DNA of 64,000 bases from Chlorophyllum brunneum (GCA_963576785.1 OY756146.1:1054001-1118000), one strand, 5' to 3'. Numbered from the stretch's first letter, positions 10,436 through 20,946 are shown. The notes: generated from the letters alone by a model not told the origin. A program made the numbers and translations.

Positions 10436-11707
10436 ATGAGCAGCAGTAGCTCATCGAGAACACCGAGAAGACAGAGAGCTCCGAGACCAACAGACATCCA
10501 GGGTTCACCCGTAGCAACAGGATCCAAACGATCAACAGAACCAGAAATCCCTGAAGGCCTTAAACGGCAAAAATCCGAACACAGCGTAGACGAGACCACA
10601 GCTCTATTTGAAACCGAATTCGACACAGAAGTCGCCAAGAACACATCCGATATAGATATCGCCGAAACCTACGAGGAAGAATCTGAACACAGTACAGACG
10701 AAGAACCAGCTCCGTTTGAAGAAGAAATCGACACAGCTCTATTTGAAACCGAATTCGACACAGAAGTCGCCGACGCCACAGCCGATATAGAAATCGCCGA
10801 GACCTACGAAAACGAACACAGCGAACCAGAGTCAGAACCAGAAATGACAGACGAGATCAACGTACCAAAGAACCTAGCCCCGGAACCAGGATATTTTAAT
10901 GGGGATAGGACCAAATTTGACGATTGGTGGAGAGCCATATCCTTATGGCTAATGTTCAACAAGATAGAGGAGGAAGAACAGAAAATAGTAGCCATTTTGG
11001 CAAGGATGAAAGGAGGACTAGCAGGTCCTTACGCCAACACGCAACTACAAGCCATCCAGAACAAGAAAACACCGGCTTGGGAGGACTTTACGAAAGAAGT
11101 AGAAGCCACATTCTCCTTGGGGAATAGGAAAGCCATAGCCGAAGGAGAAATAGAGACGTTCAAACAGGGAAAGAAGAACACAGCAGACTTCTTAATCGAA
11201 TTCGAAGCATTGAGAGCCCAAGCAGGAACAGACGACACACACGCGATATTCCTTCTCAAGCGCCACACACGAGCAGACATTATCCGAACCATAGTAGGTT
11301 ACCCGACAACCTCCGTCCCAACAACATACAGCAAATGGAAAACCACGATCCTCGCAGTAGGACAAGGTTACGAAGCAATGGACATCACTAGAGGAGATGT
11401 CAAAACCACCACCGGAGTTATCTATGGGGGAAGAGGACAACCCATGGAGATAGGACGACAAAGGGCAGACACCGATCAGACTGGAAAACCAAGGTGCTAC
11501 AATTGTAACCTCTATGGGCATATTGCCAAATACTGCAGGAAGAAGACAAAAGTCACGTACACCAAAATAACGTGTTACAATTGCGGTAAACAGGGCCACA
11601 TCTCGAAGAACTGCCGGGCACCCAAGAAAGCCCATATCAGAGAAGTCAACGAGGATGACGAACAAGAAATAGAGAAGAAAGAGGATTTTGTCGAAGGCTC
11701 CGAGTAG
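10436..11707 (+). CDS. gag: Gag polyprotein with two CCHC zinc knuckles
   Basis: The 423-aa protein forms the virus-like particle and packages element RNA. Residues 1-135 are Ser/Glu/Asp-rich and acidic, with an in-frame 39-bp duplication (10598-10636 and 10733-10771). Residues about 145-300 are the retrotransposon gag capsid-like domain (FNGDRTKFDDWWRAI...). Two CCHC knuckles, CYNCNLYGHIAKYC and CYNCGKQGHISKNC, lie near residues 354-367 and 380-393. The ATG at 10436 follows the primer-binding site by 80 bp and is the first long-frame start. The frame ends with TAG at 11705, and no readthrough is possible because TGA follows 20 codons later. The protease frame (-1) overlaps the last 49 bases. 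Confidence 0.9.
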   Translation: MSSSSSSRTPRRQRAPRPTDIQGSPVATGSKRSTEPEIPEGLKRQKSEHSVDETTALFETEFDTEVAKNTSDIDIAETYEEESEHSTDEEPAPFEEEIDTALFETEFDTEVADATADIEIAETYENEHSEPESEPEMTDEINVPKNLAPEPGYFNGDRTKFDDWWRAISLWLMFNKIEEEEQKIVAILARMKGGLAGPYANTQLQAIQNKKTPAWEDFTKEVEATFSLGNRKAIAEGEIETFKQGKKNTADFLIEFEALRAQAGTDDTHAIFLLKRHTRADIIRTIVGYPTTSVPTTYSKWKTTILAVGQGYEAMDITRGDVKTTTGVIYGGRGQPMEIGRQRADTDQTGKPRCYNCNLYGHIAKYCRKKTKVTYTKITCYNCGKQGHISKNCRAPKKAHIREVNEDDEQEIEKKEDFVEGSE

Positions 11708-11997
11708 GCGCAAACCCGCGAGCCATTAAAACTAGAGTTTCTGTTTCATCACACAATAGACGATACGTGATTCCCCAAAAACGAAACTCTACGCGCGAAC
11801 TTCTCCTCGACTCAACAATCCAAACAAGAAAAGGACGCAAACCAATTACAACTCTGGTAGACTCCGGATGCACCCACACGTGCATAGCACAACGAACAGT
11901 AGAAAAAGAACAGATCCCGACTAAAGCCCTGGAAACCCCAATCAAAGTAATCAACGCCGATGGAACGGAAAATAGAAAAGGGAGAAATAACAGATAA
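11659..11997 (+). CDS. Aspartic protease (retropepsin) frame
   Basis: This frame is open from 11659 to 11997 in the -1 frame relative to gag and overlaps the gag end by 49 bases. It carries the active-site signature TLVDSGCTHTC (residues about 65-75 of the frame), the DSG of retropepsins, which cleave Gag-Pol. It has no well-placed ATG of its own before 11767, so expression by -1 frameshifting from gag is likely. A candidate slip site is G GAT TTT at 11683-11689 in the gag frame. The protein then continues in the pol frame (+1), overlapping at 11960-11997. Whether that second shift is programmed or a 1-nt lesion cannot be decided here. Confidence 0.75.
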   Translation, partial: RTRNREERGFCRRLRVGANPRAIKTRVSVSSHNRRYVIPQKRNSTRELLLDSTIQTRKGRKPITTLVDSGCTHTCIAQRTVEKEQIPTKALETPIKVINADGTENRKGRNNR

Positions 11998-14900
11998 AGC
12001 ACAACTAGTACTAAACAACGGCAACCACACGGAACAAATCGACGCTCTAGTAACACAATTAGAAAGCGCGGACTTATACCTGGGACACGATTGGCTGGTT
12101 AAACATAACCCGGAAATCGATTGGAACAATCATGTCATACGATTCACGAGATGTCCAGAAGATTGCAAAATATCACATAGGGACATACAGTTCAACGAAA
12201 GAATACGGACAGTCAAGGAACACATTGAAGAGAAAAAGGCGGACCAGACGGACGATGAAGATCTACCACCATACCTCCGACAGTACACCCATCTATTCAA
12301 CAAAAAGAACTTCGATAATCTACCAGCACACACGGTATGGGACCACGAAATAAATCTGTCAGAAGAGGCACCCCCGGTACTGCAGTCCAAAGTTTACCCA
12401 ATGACAATAACGGAAAAACAGGAACTACAAAAATTCCTCGATGAAAACCTCGCCTCAGGACGTATCAGACCATCACAATCCCCCTACGCCACCCCATGCT
12501 TCTTTATACCGAAAAAAGACGGAACAAAACGCCTGGTACAAGATTACAAGAAACTGAATGAACACACCATCAAAGATAAAACGCCACTACCACTTATAAG
12601 CGAGGTTCTAGACCGACTAAAGGACGCAAAGGTGTTTAATAAGCTCGACATCATTTGGGGATACAACAACGTCAGAATCAGAGAAGGAGACGAATGGAAG
12701 GCCGCGTTCGTAACAAACAACGGATTATTTGAACCTACGGTCATGTTCTTTGGAATGAGCAATTCACCGGCAACCTTCCAAAGAATGATGAACACGATAT
12801 TCCGAGAACTATTACATGAAGGAACGCTTGTCAACTACATGGACGATTTCGTCATTCCAGGAACCACACAGGAAGAACTCGAGGAAAGAACGACTCGGTT
12901 CTTAGACATTGCAGCCAAACACCAGCTCTACTTCAAACGATCAAAATGTATGTTCGACGCGAAAGAAATACCCATACTGGGCTTTGTGGTAGGACAGGGT
13001 AACGTTAAAATGGAGGAAGAGAAGGTGAAAGCAGTAAGGGAATGGCCAACACCCAAATCTGTGAAGGATGTCGAAAAATTCCTCGGCTTTGCAAACTTCT
13101 ACCGACGATTCATACAAGACTTCAGTAACATAGCGACACCACTACATGAACTCAAAAAGAAAAACGCACAATGGTCATGGTTAGAACGGCAACAGCAAGC
13201 ATTTGAAGAAATCAAGAAGAAAATCACAAGCGAACCAGTGCTAGCGATGCCCCGAGATAAAGGACAATATAGAGTGGAAGTAGACGCATCAGGATACGGA
13301 GTAGGAGCGGTACTATCACAAGACCAGGATAACCAATGGCACCCAATCGCCTTCCACTCAAGAACAATGACACCGGCAGAACGAAATTACCAAATCTACG
13401 ACAAAGAATTATTGGCAATCCGAGAAGCAATCAAAACTTGGAGACAATATTTACTCGACGCCGACAAACCATTCGAGATATGGACGGACCACAAGAACTT
13501 GGAATATTTTAGGAAACCGCAACAACTCACCGGGCGACAAGCGAGATGGCAACTGGAACTACAGGAATATCACTACACGTTAAAACACATACCCGGCAAA
13601 ACAAACACAAAAGCAGATGTGTTATCAAGATTAGCGAAAACGGACACAACCAGGGACAACACAGATATCACGCTATTACCCGACCACTTATTCGACAACA
13701 CTACCACCGAGATCAGACAGATGTGGGATATATCGGGAGAAGAAGACCTGAAACACCGACTACGAAAGGAGCAGAAGAGAGAAACACAGTGGTTAAGAGA
13801 AAAGGAGAAACGTCCAGAGGAGACATGGGAAACTGATGGATTACCCATCTTCGAAGGAAGAATATATGTACCACCAAACACCGAATTACGCCAAGACATA
13901 CTCCAACAACACCACGACAAAACGGACGTAGGACACCCGGGACAACACAGAATGATCGAACTCCTCAAAAGGACATATTGGTGGCCACAAATGCGCAATG
14001 ATGTTAAACGATACATCAAGGGATGTGACACATGTCAGCGAAACAAAATACTCCGAACACGACCTACCACACATCTCCACCTGCTACCAATACCCAACGG
14101 ACCATGGGAAGAGATATCAATCGACATGATAGGACCACTGCCAGAATCAGAGGGATACGACGCGATACTTGTCATCGTTGATCGTTTCAGCAAAATGATC
14201 AGACTACGGGCAGTTAACACCACCCTATCATCCGAGGAGTTAGGAGATATATATCGGGACGACATATGGAGACAACATGGGATACCACGCAGGATCATCA
14301 GTGACAGAGGTCCACAATTCGCATCAAAATTCATGGCGGAACTTTGCAGAGCAACCGGCACCCAACGCAACCTATCCACGGCATACCATCCACAAACAGA
14401 CGGTCAAACGGAGCGCATCAACCAAGAGGTTGAGACCTACCTCAGGAATGTAATCAATCATGCACAAAACGATTGGAAGAAATGGCTTAGCACGGCAGAA
14501 TTCCAGTATAACGATAAAACACATAGCGCCACAGGACACTCACCGTTCCAGATAGTATACGGACGACACCCGTGGAAAGGGGACATCTCAAACGAGATCA
14601 AGGCTCCAGCAATCACGGACAGAATACAAGAACTACAAGACATACGCCAAGAAACGATCAAGATGCTCCAACAAAACCAAGCGCAGATGGAGAAGCGAAA
14701 CAGCACAAAGCCAGAACACGAGTACCAAGCAGGAGACCAAATTTGGCTGGAGGCGGACAATATCAAGACATCAAGACCAACGAAAAAACTAGATCACAAG
14801 AGATACGGACCCTTCCGGGTAAAAGAAAAAATAGGAGAAACAAGCTACCGCCTGGAGCTACCTGAAACATGGGCGATACACGACGTGTTCAATAGCAGAC

Positions 14901-15190
14901 TACTTTCCCCCTATCATAACCCCGAGTATGACAGCCAGCGCACTCCACCACCACCGATCCCCGAGATAGTCAATGATGAGGAACACTACGAAGTAGACGA
15001 AATCCGAGGACACCGCACAAAAGGGAAACGAAAACAGTACCTAGTACACTGGAAAGGATATACGTCCGAAGAAGATACATGGGAAGACGAAACAAACTTA
15101 GACAGCGCCAAGGAAGCGGTACAAGAATTCATAAGCAAGATTTCGAGGACGAAACCTATAAAAAGGGGAGGTAAAAAGCAGCAATTATGA
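11960..15190 (+). CDS. pol: Pol polyprotein: reverse transcriptase, RNase H, integrase, chromodomain
   Basis: The 1,076-codon open frame contains, in order: the protease C-terminus (DLYLGHDWLVKHNP), the reverse transcriptase with YMDD at residues 293-296, RNase H with VDASG near 440, an HHCC finger (HPGQHRM... CDTCQ, about 650-695), an integrase core with catalytic Asp near 721 and 782 and Glu near 817 (HPQTDGQTERINQ), and a C-terminal chromodomain (YLVHWKGYTSEEDTWE, about 1010-1065). The chromodomain marks the chromovirus clade and directs integration to modified chromatin. The true start lies upstream in the protease frame; the ATG at 11960 is only the first Met of this frame. All catalytic residues look intact. 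Confidence 0.95.
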   Translation: MERKIEKGEITDKAQLVLNNGNHTEQIDALVTQLESADLYLGHDWLVKHNPEIDWNNHVIRFTRCPEDCKISHRDIQFNERIRTVKEHIEEKKADQTDDEDLPPYLRQYTHLFNKKNFDNLPAHTVWDHEINLSEEAPPVLQSKVYPMTITEKQELQKFLDENLASGRIRPSQSPYATPCFFIPKKDGTKRLVQDYKKLNEHTIKDKTPLPLISEVLDRLKDAKVFNKLDIIWGYNNVRIREGDEWKAAFVTNNGLFEPTVMFFGMSNSPATFQRMMNTIFRELLHEGTLVNYMDDFVIPGTTQEELEERTTRFLDIAAKHQLYFKRSKCMFDAKEIPILGFVVGQGNVKMEEEKVKAVREWPTPKSVKDVEKFLGFANFYRRFIQDFSNIATPLHELKKKNAQWSWLERQQQAFEEIKKKITSEPVLAMPRDKGQYRVEVDASGYGVGAVLSQDQDNQWHPIAFHSRTMTPAERNYQIYDKELLAIREAIKTWRQYLLDADKPFEIWTDHKNLEYFRKPQQLTGRQARWQLELQEYHYTLKHIPGKTNTKADVLSRLAKTDTTRDNTDITLLPDHLFDNTTTEIRQMWDISGEEDLKHRLRKEQKRETQWLREKEKRPEETWETDGLPIFEGRIYVPPNTELRQDILQQHHDKTDVGHPGQHRMIELLKRTYWWPQMRNDVKRYIKGCDTCQRNKILRTRPTTHLHLLPIPNGPWEEISIDMIGPLPESEGYDAILVIVDRFSKMIRLRAVNTTLSSEELGDIYRDDIWRQHGIPRRIISDRGPQFASKFMAELCRATGTQRNLSTAYHPQTDGQTERINQEVETYLRNVINHAQNDWKKWLSTAEFQYNDKTHSATGHSPFQIVYGRHPWKGDISNEIKAPAITDRIQELQDIRQETIKMLQQNQAQMEKRNSTKPEHEYQAGDQIWLEADNIKTSRPTKKLDHKRYGPFRVKEKIGETSYRLELPETWAIHDVFNSRLLSPYHNPEYDSQRTPPPPIPEIVNDEEHYEVDEIRGHRTKGKRKQYLVHWKGYTSEEDTWEDETNLDSAKEAVQEFISKISRTKPIKRGGKKQQL

Positions 15191-15287
15191 ACAACAAACC
15201 TCGCATCTCAAGTAACCACTACACTCACCGCATCACTCGTGGTATTCACTTCACCCTTGATTTTGCCAACTATCTCTACAACACACC

Positions 15288-16124
15288 ATGCCCGCCGAAC
15301 GCCAACTTACCCCGTATCCCTACCTCAAAGAATTCGAAGAACTCGTACCAGAAAGGACCAACCATGAAGAAATCGTAGAAGGAGAAACACTAGTCGACAC
15401 CATAATACTATTGGGAGCAGCAGTAAAAGCAACCCAAGAAGGAGCCTCGAAAATTATGGACACATTATCCGACGCCACTCCAAGACTCAATCAGTTCATC
15501 ATCGACGAAGGAAGGAGAGATCAACTGGAAAGGCACTTGTACGAGATTAATGACGACTTGCAACTCCTCGTTATCTCCAACATACGAGCTCGGATGCACA
15601 GTATCCTTGTAGCTCTAGCCGAACGACTCAATACGTACGAATCAAGAAGCACAGATAACCTCTCCCACCACATCGTTAACCGACTACTCGTTAGCAACGA
15701 CCCATTCCCCATCCAACATCACATCTGCCACACATGCGAACAAAAGACTCAAGAAAGAACCGTCGCCGACCAACTACTCCACCCCGACATCGAAGAGGAA
15801 GTCGCTCACCTCCAGACCATACTCACCACGGTAGTACCCCCCATCACACCCATGACTTTCCACCCACCGACAGGATATAATACGTTGAAATCAGAAGGTG
15901 AAAAGGACAACGATTACTGGAAGGACATTGTGTACAAACTGTTAAGCAATCACACCAACGACAACACCACGTACAACAATCACACCCACTTCCTGTTCAA
16001 AGAAGGACCACCACATGCACCCCTCTGGATTGGCTTACGCCGTGTTGACAAAGCACCTCTCATCGGAGGAAACAAGAAGGACTTGGCCAGAGCCCTGGGC
16101 GCGGCCGTACCTATGAACGAGTAA
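15288..16124 (+). CDS. Extra ORF between pol and 3' LTR, function unknown
   Basis: An uninterrupted 278-codon frame starts at an ATG preceded by ACAACACACC, 98 bp after the pol stop, and ends 107 bp before the 3' LTR. I do not recognise the family. The protein is mostly polar and probably helical, with no signal peptide or convincing membrane segment, so it does not look like an envelope protein. A short HHICHTC cluster lies near residue 145. The composition (A-rich, many GAA/CAA codons) matches gag and pol, so it has travelled with the element. It would need a subgenomic or spliced RNA, or re-initiation: the pol stop overlaps an ATG (ATGA at 15187-15190), but in another frame. Confidence 0.75.
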   Translation: MPAERQLTPYPYLKEFEELVPERTNHEEIVEGETLVDTIILLGAAVKATQEGASKIMDTLSDATPRLNQFIIDEGRRDQLERHLYEINDDLQLLVISNIRARMHSILVALAERLNTYESRSTDNLSHHIVNRLLVSNDPFPIQHHICHTCEQKTQERTVADQLLHPDIEEEVAHLQTILTTVVPPITPMTFHPPTGYNTLKSEGEKDNDYWKDIVYKLLSNHTNDNTTYNNHTHFLFKEGPPHAPLWIGLRRVDKAPLIGGNKKDLARALGAAVPMNE

Positions 16125-16218
16125 ACACTCGTCGCGTTTTCTTACCATCACCAAATCCCATATGCTCTATTCTACAAAGGACCTTTACAGTAATACGTAT
16201 CATGAGGACATGAAGCTT

Positions 16219-16228
16219 GAAAAGGAGG
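16219..16228 (+). other. Polypurine tract
   Basis: GAAAAGGAGG lies three bases before the 3' LTR, the usual position of the plus-strand primer for LTR retroelements. Confidence 0.75.
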
Positions 16229-16231
16229 TAT

Positions 16232-16531
16232 TGTTACGAATCATAGACCGTTCATTCCTATCATGCGCCCGTTACCTCGTGTACCCTCATACTCGTTTCA
16301 TCTCCTGTATCACCCTAGAGGCTGTGCCTCCTACCTGACTCGTTCTACTCGTCTCCTATGACTCCGTTACTCGACTCCCTTATTATTAGCCTCTACCACT
16401 AGTATATAAAGTGTAGTAATACTTGATGTATTCCTTACACTTTACCAATCGTATCATCCCTTCTTCCTTTCTCTACTTCCTTTCCTTTATCCAAAGGCTT
16501 GCAACCTGAGTCAGAGACTAAGGTCGTAACA
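16232..16531 (+). repeat. 3' LTR
   Basis: Identical to the 5' LTR over all 300 bp by direct comparison. It is preceded by the polypurine tract and followed by the TAGAG duplication. Confidence 0.95.
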
Positions 16532-16536
16532 TAGAG
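16532..16536. repeat. Target-site duplication, right copy (TAGAG)
   Basis: Direct match to the five bases preceding the 5' LTR. Confidence 0.9.
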
Positions 16537-17734
16537 TGAGGTAGAAATCAAGTAGATTGTCTTAAGAAATAAAAGGGAATACATGCTGCTTTATATACTA
16601 AATGTCTGGGTAGCAAACCCTAAGACCTGTGAGTAATAACTATGTATAATAAGTCAGTAATGACTACAGAGTCCCTTGAAACACTGCAATATCATCAGTG
16701 GTGTCCAGTAACATAATTGGAGTGACAGTGATCAGTCAGCTCATGAAATACATGAGGAAATGGTGCATAATGTGAGTCAGAGGGCACAGCCTCGATGATG
16801 AATATTAGATGAATAATACTGAAGAGCTAGTCATACAGAATGCAGCTATAGTAAGTACAAATGACAACAAGTTGATGATGGCATTATTGGATTGTGGTAG
16901 TGATATGAGTAGTATAGCTTCTGGGAATCTATTGTAACCTCTAACACAGGTTTGAGGTTCAGACATAACACTTGTAGGTCCAAAAGCCTCAAGTGCCTCC
17001 AATAGGGTGGTCCCCACTAAGTGGAATACCACTGTCTCCTTTTTGGATGCTGCAAGAGTAATGCAAAAGCTGAACCCCCTATCCCTGCCATACCCAAGGG
17101 TGTGCTGTGCCCCTATACTGCCTACTACTTGAACTGCAGTAGAGATCATGCAGCAAACAAGGTGAAATGCTTATTCTGGGACCCATTGCTTCAAGGCTGG
17201 TTGGATTCAGGGTTGCTATGAGGTGACAAAAGTCCAGAGGAGAGGAGTGAGGGCACTGATCAAATACATTGAGTAATTTCTCTATCTGCTCTCTACTGGA
17301 TTATCACTTGGACTTTGGTATGGTCTAATTTATATGTGCTAATAGTTTAAAGTACTACTACATTGATAAAGCTTTTCAGGTGTAGGTCAGAGAGCCCTGT
17401 ACCATACTTGTAGTAGGTATAGGGGCCAGACTGCATTTGAGCCCTGCTTTAAATATTGATAATGTAAGAAAAAGAAAAAAAAAAGATGCTACTGGTCCTG
17501 GAAAGCTCTGCCAGAAGGCCAATACTTACATGGACACTTCAGCATATGCCTATTGCTGATGGCAATACACCCATAAATTAGCATCAAGCATTTGAGAGTG
17601 ATTTAATGTGTTCTGCGCTATGGACTTTGGTGTATATACATCTACTGTTTTTAAGGGAAGGAAACAATCGAGAGCGCTGCAGGAAATAAATAATTGCCGG
17701 ACTCGATAGCTCAGCCTCGCACTTGAGCTGCTAT
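16532..17734 (-). mobile_element. Old retroelement remnant, minus strand
   Basis: This is the right half of the element split by the complete gypsy copy. On the minus strand an open stretch (16805-17149) encodes a peptide with RFPEAILLISLPQSNNA, closely similar to the one at 5426-5521 on the plus strand. Downstream of it, a sequence beginning TGTTAC (minus, from 16713) with TATATAAAG near 16580 could be its LTR. The rest (17150-17734) shows no recognisable gene. Confidence 0.45.
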
Positions 17735-20375
17735 CTACACACTGGCCCTCTCCGAAATCTGCTCCTTTCCAAAATTCCATCTCTTGCGCCTACCATTAAC
17801 TAGCTCCTTCAACACGTTATATCTCCTCCGAAGCCAATTAATCTCGTAAATTGTATGCTCAAACGATGTGGATATACACCACACCAAGAGTAGCACGATC
17901 GTAATCCAAGCAATGGTCAGTATACCAATCGTAATCTTGTCGTGGGACTGATAACACATGATTGAAAATGCCAGAAAGAACGTGATCATTCTAAAGCCAC
18001 ATCGCAGTTAGTTGGGCAATCGTACCGTGAATAAATTTCGTACCCACCCATACATTAAGAGGATAAAAGGCAGGCTATACATCACTGCGAGGGTCTCAAG
18101 CCCTCGGGCAGTAACACTTCGATTTGCAAGAAACTCGCGCTACAAACGGTTCGAGAAAGCTACGCCAACGTCAGAGGAAGACAATGTACCTTAAGCGTCG
18201 TATGGTGTTGCCGAGTCAGCAACAAGCCGAGTGTGATCGTCCCGATGCTGACCGCAATCGAGAGATAACTAACTCGCTGGGCAGGACTACGATAACCCGC
18301 CGATCCTAGTTCATCTAACGATTGAATAGCGAGAAACGAGACATTTGAAGTCAATAATACAGTGGCCTAGTAGTGCAAAAACGTGTATAAGTAGATGTAA
18401 GCTGCGTTAGTGGGTACGCACGTATAAAGTACATTCCTTCCACTCTTCTGTAAGTTTCGTGAGCAGCTTGTTCCATGATGGTTTGTTGACTAAGCCGTCG
18501 GTCACGGAAGACTGCACGTTCCTGAGATAGCCCTCTGGTGCACAGAACAGAACAGGCGAAACGAGACTCATGAACCACGTTCGTTTTGTTTCCCCGAAAA
18601 CAGATTGATCACGATTAAGTCTGGCGTGATTCTCTCCGTAGAAATTTATAAAACGCTCATGGGCTGTAAGGGTGGGTGTGATTAGAGGCATTCACCACAG
18701 ACAATAAGGCCGTACTAAAATTTCCGAGGAGGCGGTCTTTATAGACATTCAGAACAGGAGCAAGATCTAAGATTGGACATGGCTCACAGATTACTGTTCG
18801 GGCACCAACATCGATTCCCCCTGGAAAAGGATCTGATGCCATTCGAGTACTACCATTGATGCTAGAGCTATCATGGTAGTGAGCAGTAATCTCTGTGACT
18901 AGGCTTTGCATATTCTTCGTTTCCTCCAGGGTATAAGGAATGGTGGACGTGGACGAGGTAAGCAGATCTAAGTTCGGCCTTCAGTGTTCCATGTCTTCAG
19001 TCCTCGATGTCAAGAGCTGATCTCACCACCGACAGCATACCAGAGAATGTCTTGTAGCTCGGACAGTGTTTCGTCTGAAGTACGAAGCAGATGGGGAAAA
19101 TACTCGTTGTGGTACCTACAATCTTGTTAAGGTATCGGATTCGATTCAGTGCGACACGCTTACCAGTATTGTGCTCGTAATTCGATACCTAAACGTCGTT
19201 GTCAGTCATGGTCCTACATGGTGGTGTGATGGACACCCACCGACGTGATTTAAGCCGGGAGAAGGGGTCTGGAGCTTTCTGACCATACTACGTCCATATT
19301 TTTGGTCCAACCAGAACAGTGTCTGCTTCGCATGATCGACGAAGTAATACCCAAAACAGGACGCTGCCGGATAGTGTTCGAGGTATAGATGCACATGTTT
19401 CTCACGCGGGTATTCCATATTGTGGTTCGTGATGTATTCCTGTATTTGCGAGAGACGATCCTCTACGATATCATACACATCAGAGTTCGAGATATCTGCA
19501 TCCGTTACAATTCTCTAAAAACATCGTTTAGTTTAAAAGAGAAAACGAAGCGAAGGACATACTCTACTGTTGTCCCAGAAATAGACTCCCCCTTCCGGAT
19601 GAACGTAGCGGACCCAAGGCGGGGGGACAGCCGGCCTAATGGGGGTGAGGACGTGGTACTAGTAACGATAAAGCCAGCTTACGGAGTACAACCAACCGTG
19701 AAATACGGAATAACAACAAAGCCCTCAAATAGACCTTTCGGTCTAGGCAGCGCGTCCGATTTAAAGCAAACACTTTGGTGGAGTTCTGCTCACTTACATT
19801 GTGACACCTCGTTCGTATCTCTCACTCTCATCAACCCCGACAGGATACAAATCCTCTACAACCTGCGAAAGTTCTGGAGGTGTCTTTGATTCATCCACGC
19901 TTCCCATTATGATACCATCTTCAGCAACTTCAGGCAGTGGACCCAACGAGTTATGTGGTGAAGGCGATTTCGTGTGTTCCTCCTTATCGAGCCATCCTCC
20001 CCTAGCATCTTGCGAAACACGGCGACCTTCTTCTGGCAAGGCAACAAGTGTATCTTCTCTGGATCCATCGATTGCTGTGGTTGTGAGCGCACTGCTTGAG
20101 TTCTCAATGTACTGCGGCACAGAACTACGGCAGACGGTAGCCTCTCTCGTAACCAGTGACATACATAGTTCGAGTTCTGGATTTAGATTTGTCTCGAGTT
20201 CGGGTCCTCCACCATGTCGCCGTTCCTCTGGAGCAGAGCGCTGTAGGTCTAGCAAGTGCAGCAGCACCGAGTACGCCCTTTGCAACAGCCCACATCCCCT
20301 CGACCCCACCTGCCGCAAAAGTGTTAGCAAATATACAAACAAGCGTCTAAGCATCCAAAGAATCTTTGATCCCAT
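17735..20375 (-). CDS. WW-domain, multi-pass membrane protein (agaric family), paralogue 1
   Basis: Ten exons give 684 aa: complement(join(17735..17990, 18048..18139, 18190..18366, 18422..18663, 18716..18978, 19041..19115, 19164..19188, 19241..19514, 19563..19635, 19798..20375)). Every join is in frame, including a 25-nt microexon. The N-terminus has a hydrophobic segment (residues about 5-20) and a Ser/Glu-rich linker. A WW-like motif (PPPWVRYVHPEGGVYFW) lies at about 195-215. A conserved helical region contains RFINFYGENHARLNRDQSVF. The C-terminus has three to four membrane segments. I know this architecture as a large, lineage-expanded agaric family of unknown function. A membrane-anchored protein-interaction role is inference. 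The donor GTACGG at 18715 is the weakest splice site. Confidence 0.75.
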
Positions 20376-20946
20376 ATTCTACAAATCCCCAAGTGTAATG
20401 TGTAGGTCCTGAGCCGTTTGGAAGTTGTGATTTTCTTGTGAAGGGGTCAGCGCATAGCCTGAGAACAGAATTGGTCGAGTCTTGTTGAATAGCAGCTGTC
20501 AATGATCGGGATTCTTAGAAGGGCATCACGACCGTAACAGCACCGTCCAGTGTCATGACAGTCGTGTTTTGTGCGTGTGTTGCTGTGTAATATGGTTCGC
20601 AGTAAGTGCTCATGCGGAAATAACTCCATTGCACTGCCACATTGCCGCACAGCCAACCTCTTTAAACTCCACCCTCCTTCTGGCCTCAGGTTCGTGAATT
20701 TCTGATCCGAGCGCAACTTAGTCTTTCTCGATTGGTGGTTCAGGGGCGAGAATCATAGGCAGGGGCAAGTGATTGGACTTCGGGACTCGGGGTTCGACCA
20801 CGGGTAATCGCTGATAAATTAGTTCCCCAGCCAAAAGCCGATAGCGCAGGGCTCTCTTGCAGACCCTCACATTATCTTGGCAGATGTAGTGTGTCATCAC
20901 ATTTCTGTTTCATTAATATAGTATGGAAAGGCTCATAAAATTCATG

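Larger units (their letters stand above)
10043..16531 (+). mobile_element. Complete Ty3/gypsy chromovirus-type LTR retrotransposon
   Basis: The 6,489-bp element is bounded by two 300-bp LTRs (TG...CA) that I found identical base by base, and by a 5-bp target duplication TAGAG (10038-10042 and 16532-16536). Inside, in order, are a self-complementary primer-binding site, gag with two CCHC knuckles, protease, reverse transcriptase, RNase H, integrase, chromodomain, an additional 278-aa ORF and a polypurine tract. Identical LTRs mean a very recent insertion. It sits inside an older element. Protease and pol are in different frames (see those entries), so either frameshifting is used or one lesion is present. 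Confidence 0.95.

Noticed and set aside
12130..14766. Many minus-strand open frames across pol
   Set aside because: They mirror the A-rich codon use of pol and contain no domain; the plus-strand pol explains the sequence.
15187..15378. 63-codon frame overlapping the pol stop (ATGA)
   Set aside because: It is short, has no motif, and overlaps in another frame the better 278-codon ORF starting at 15288.
19801..20412. 203-codon plus-strand open frame opposite WW-domain paralogue 1
   Set aside because: The minus strand has in-frame splice joins and family motifs; the plus frame is a Ser-rich shadow.
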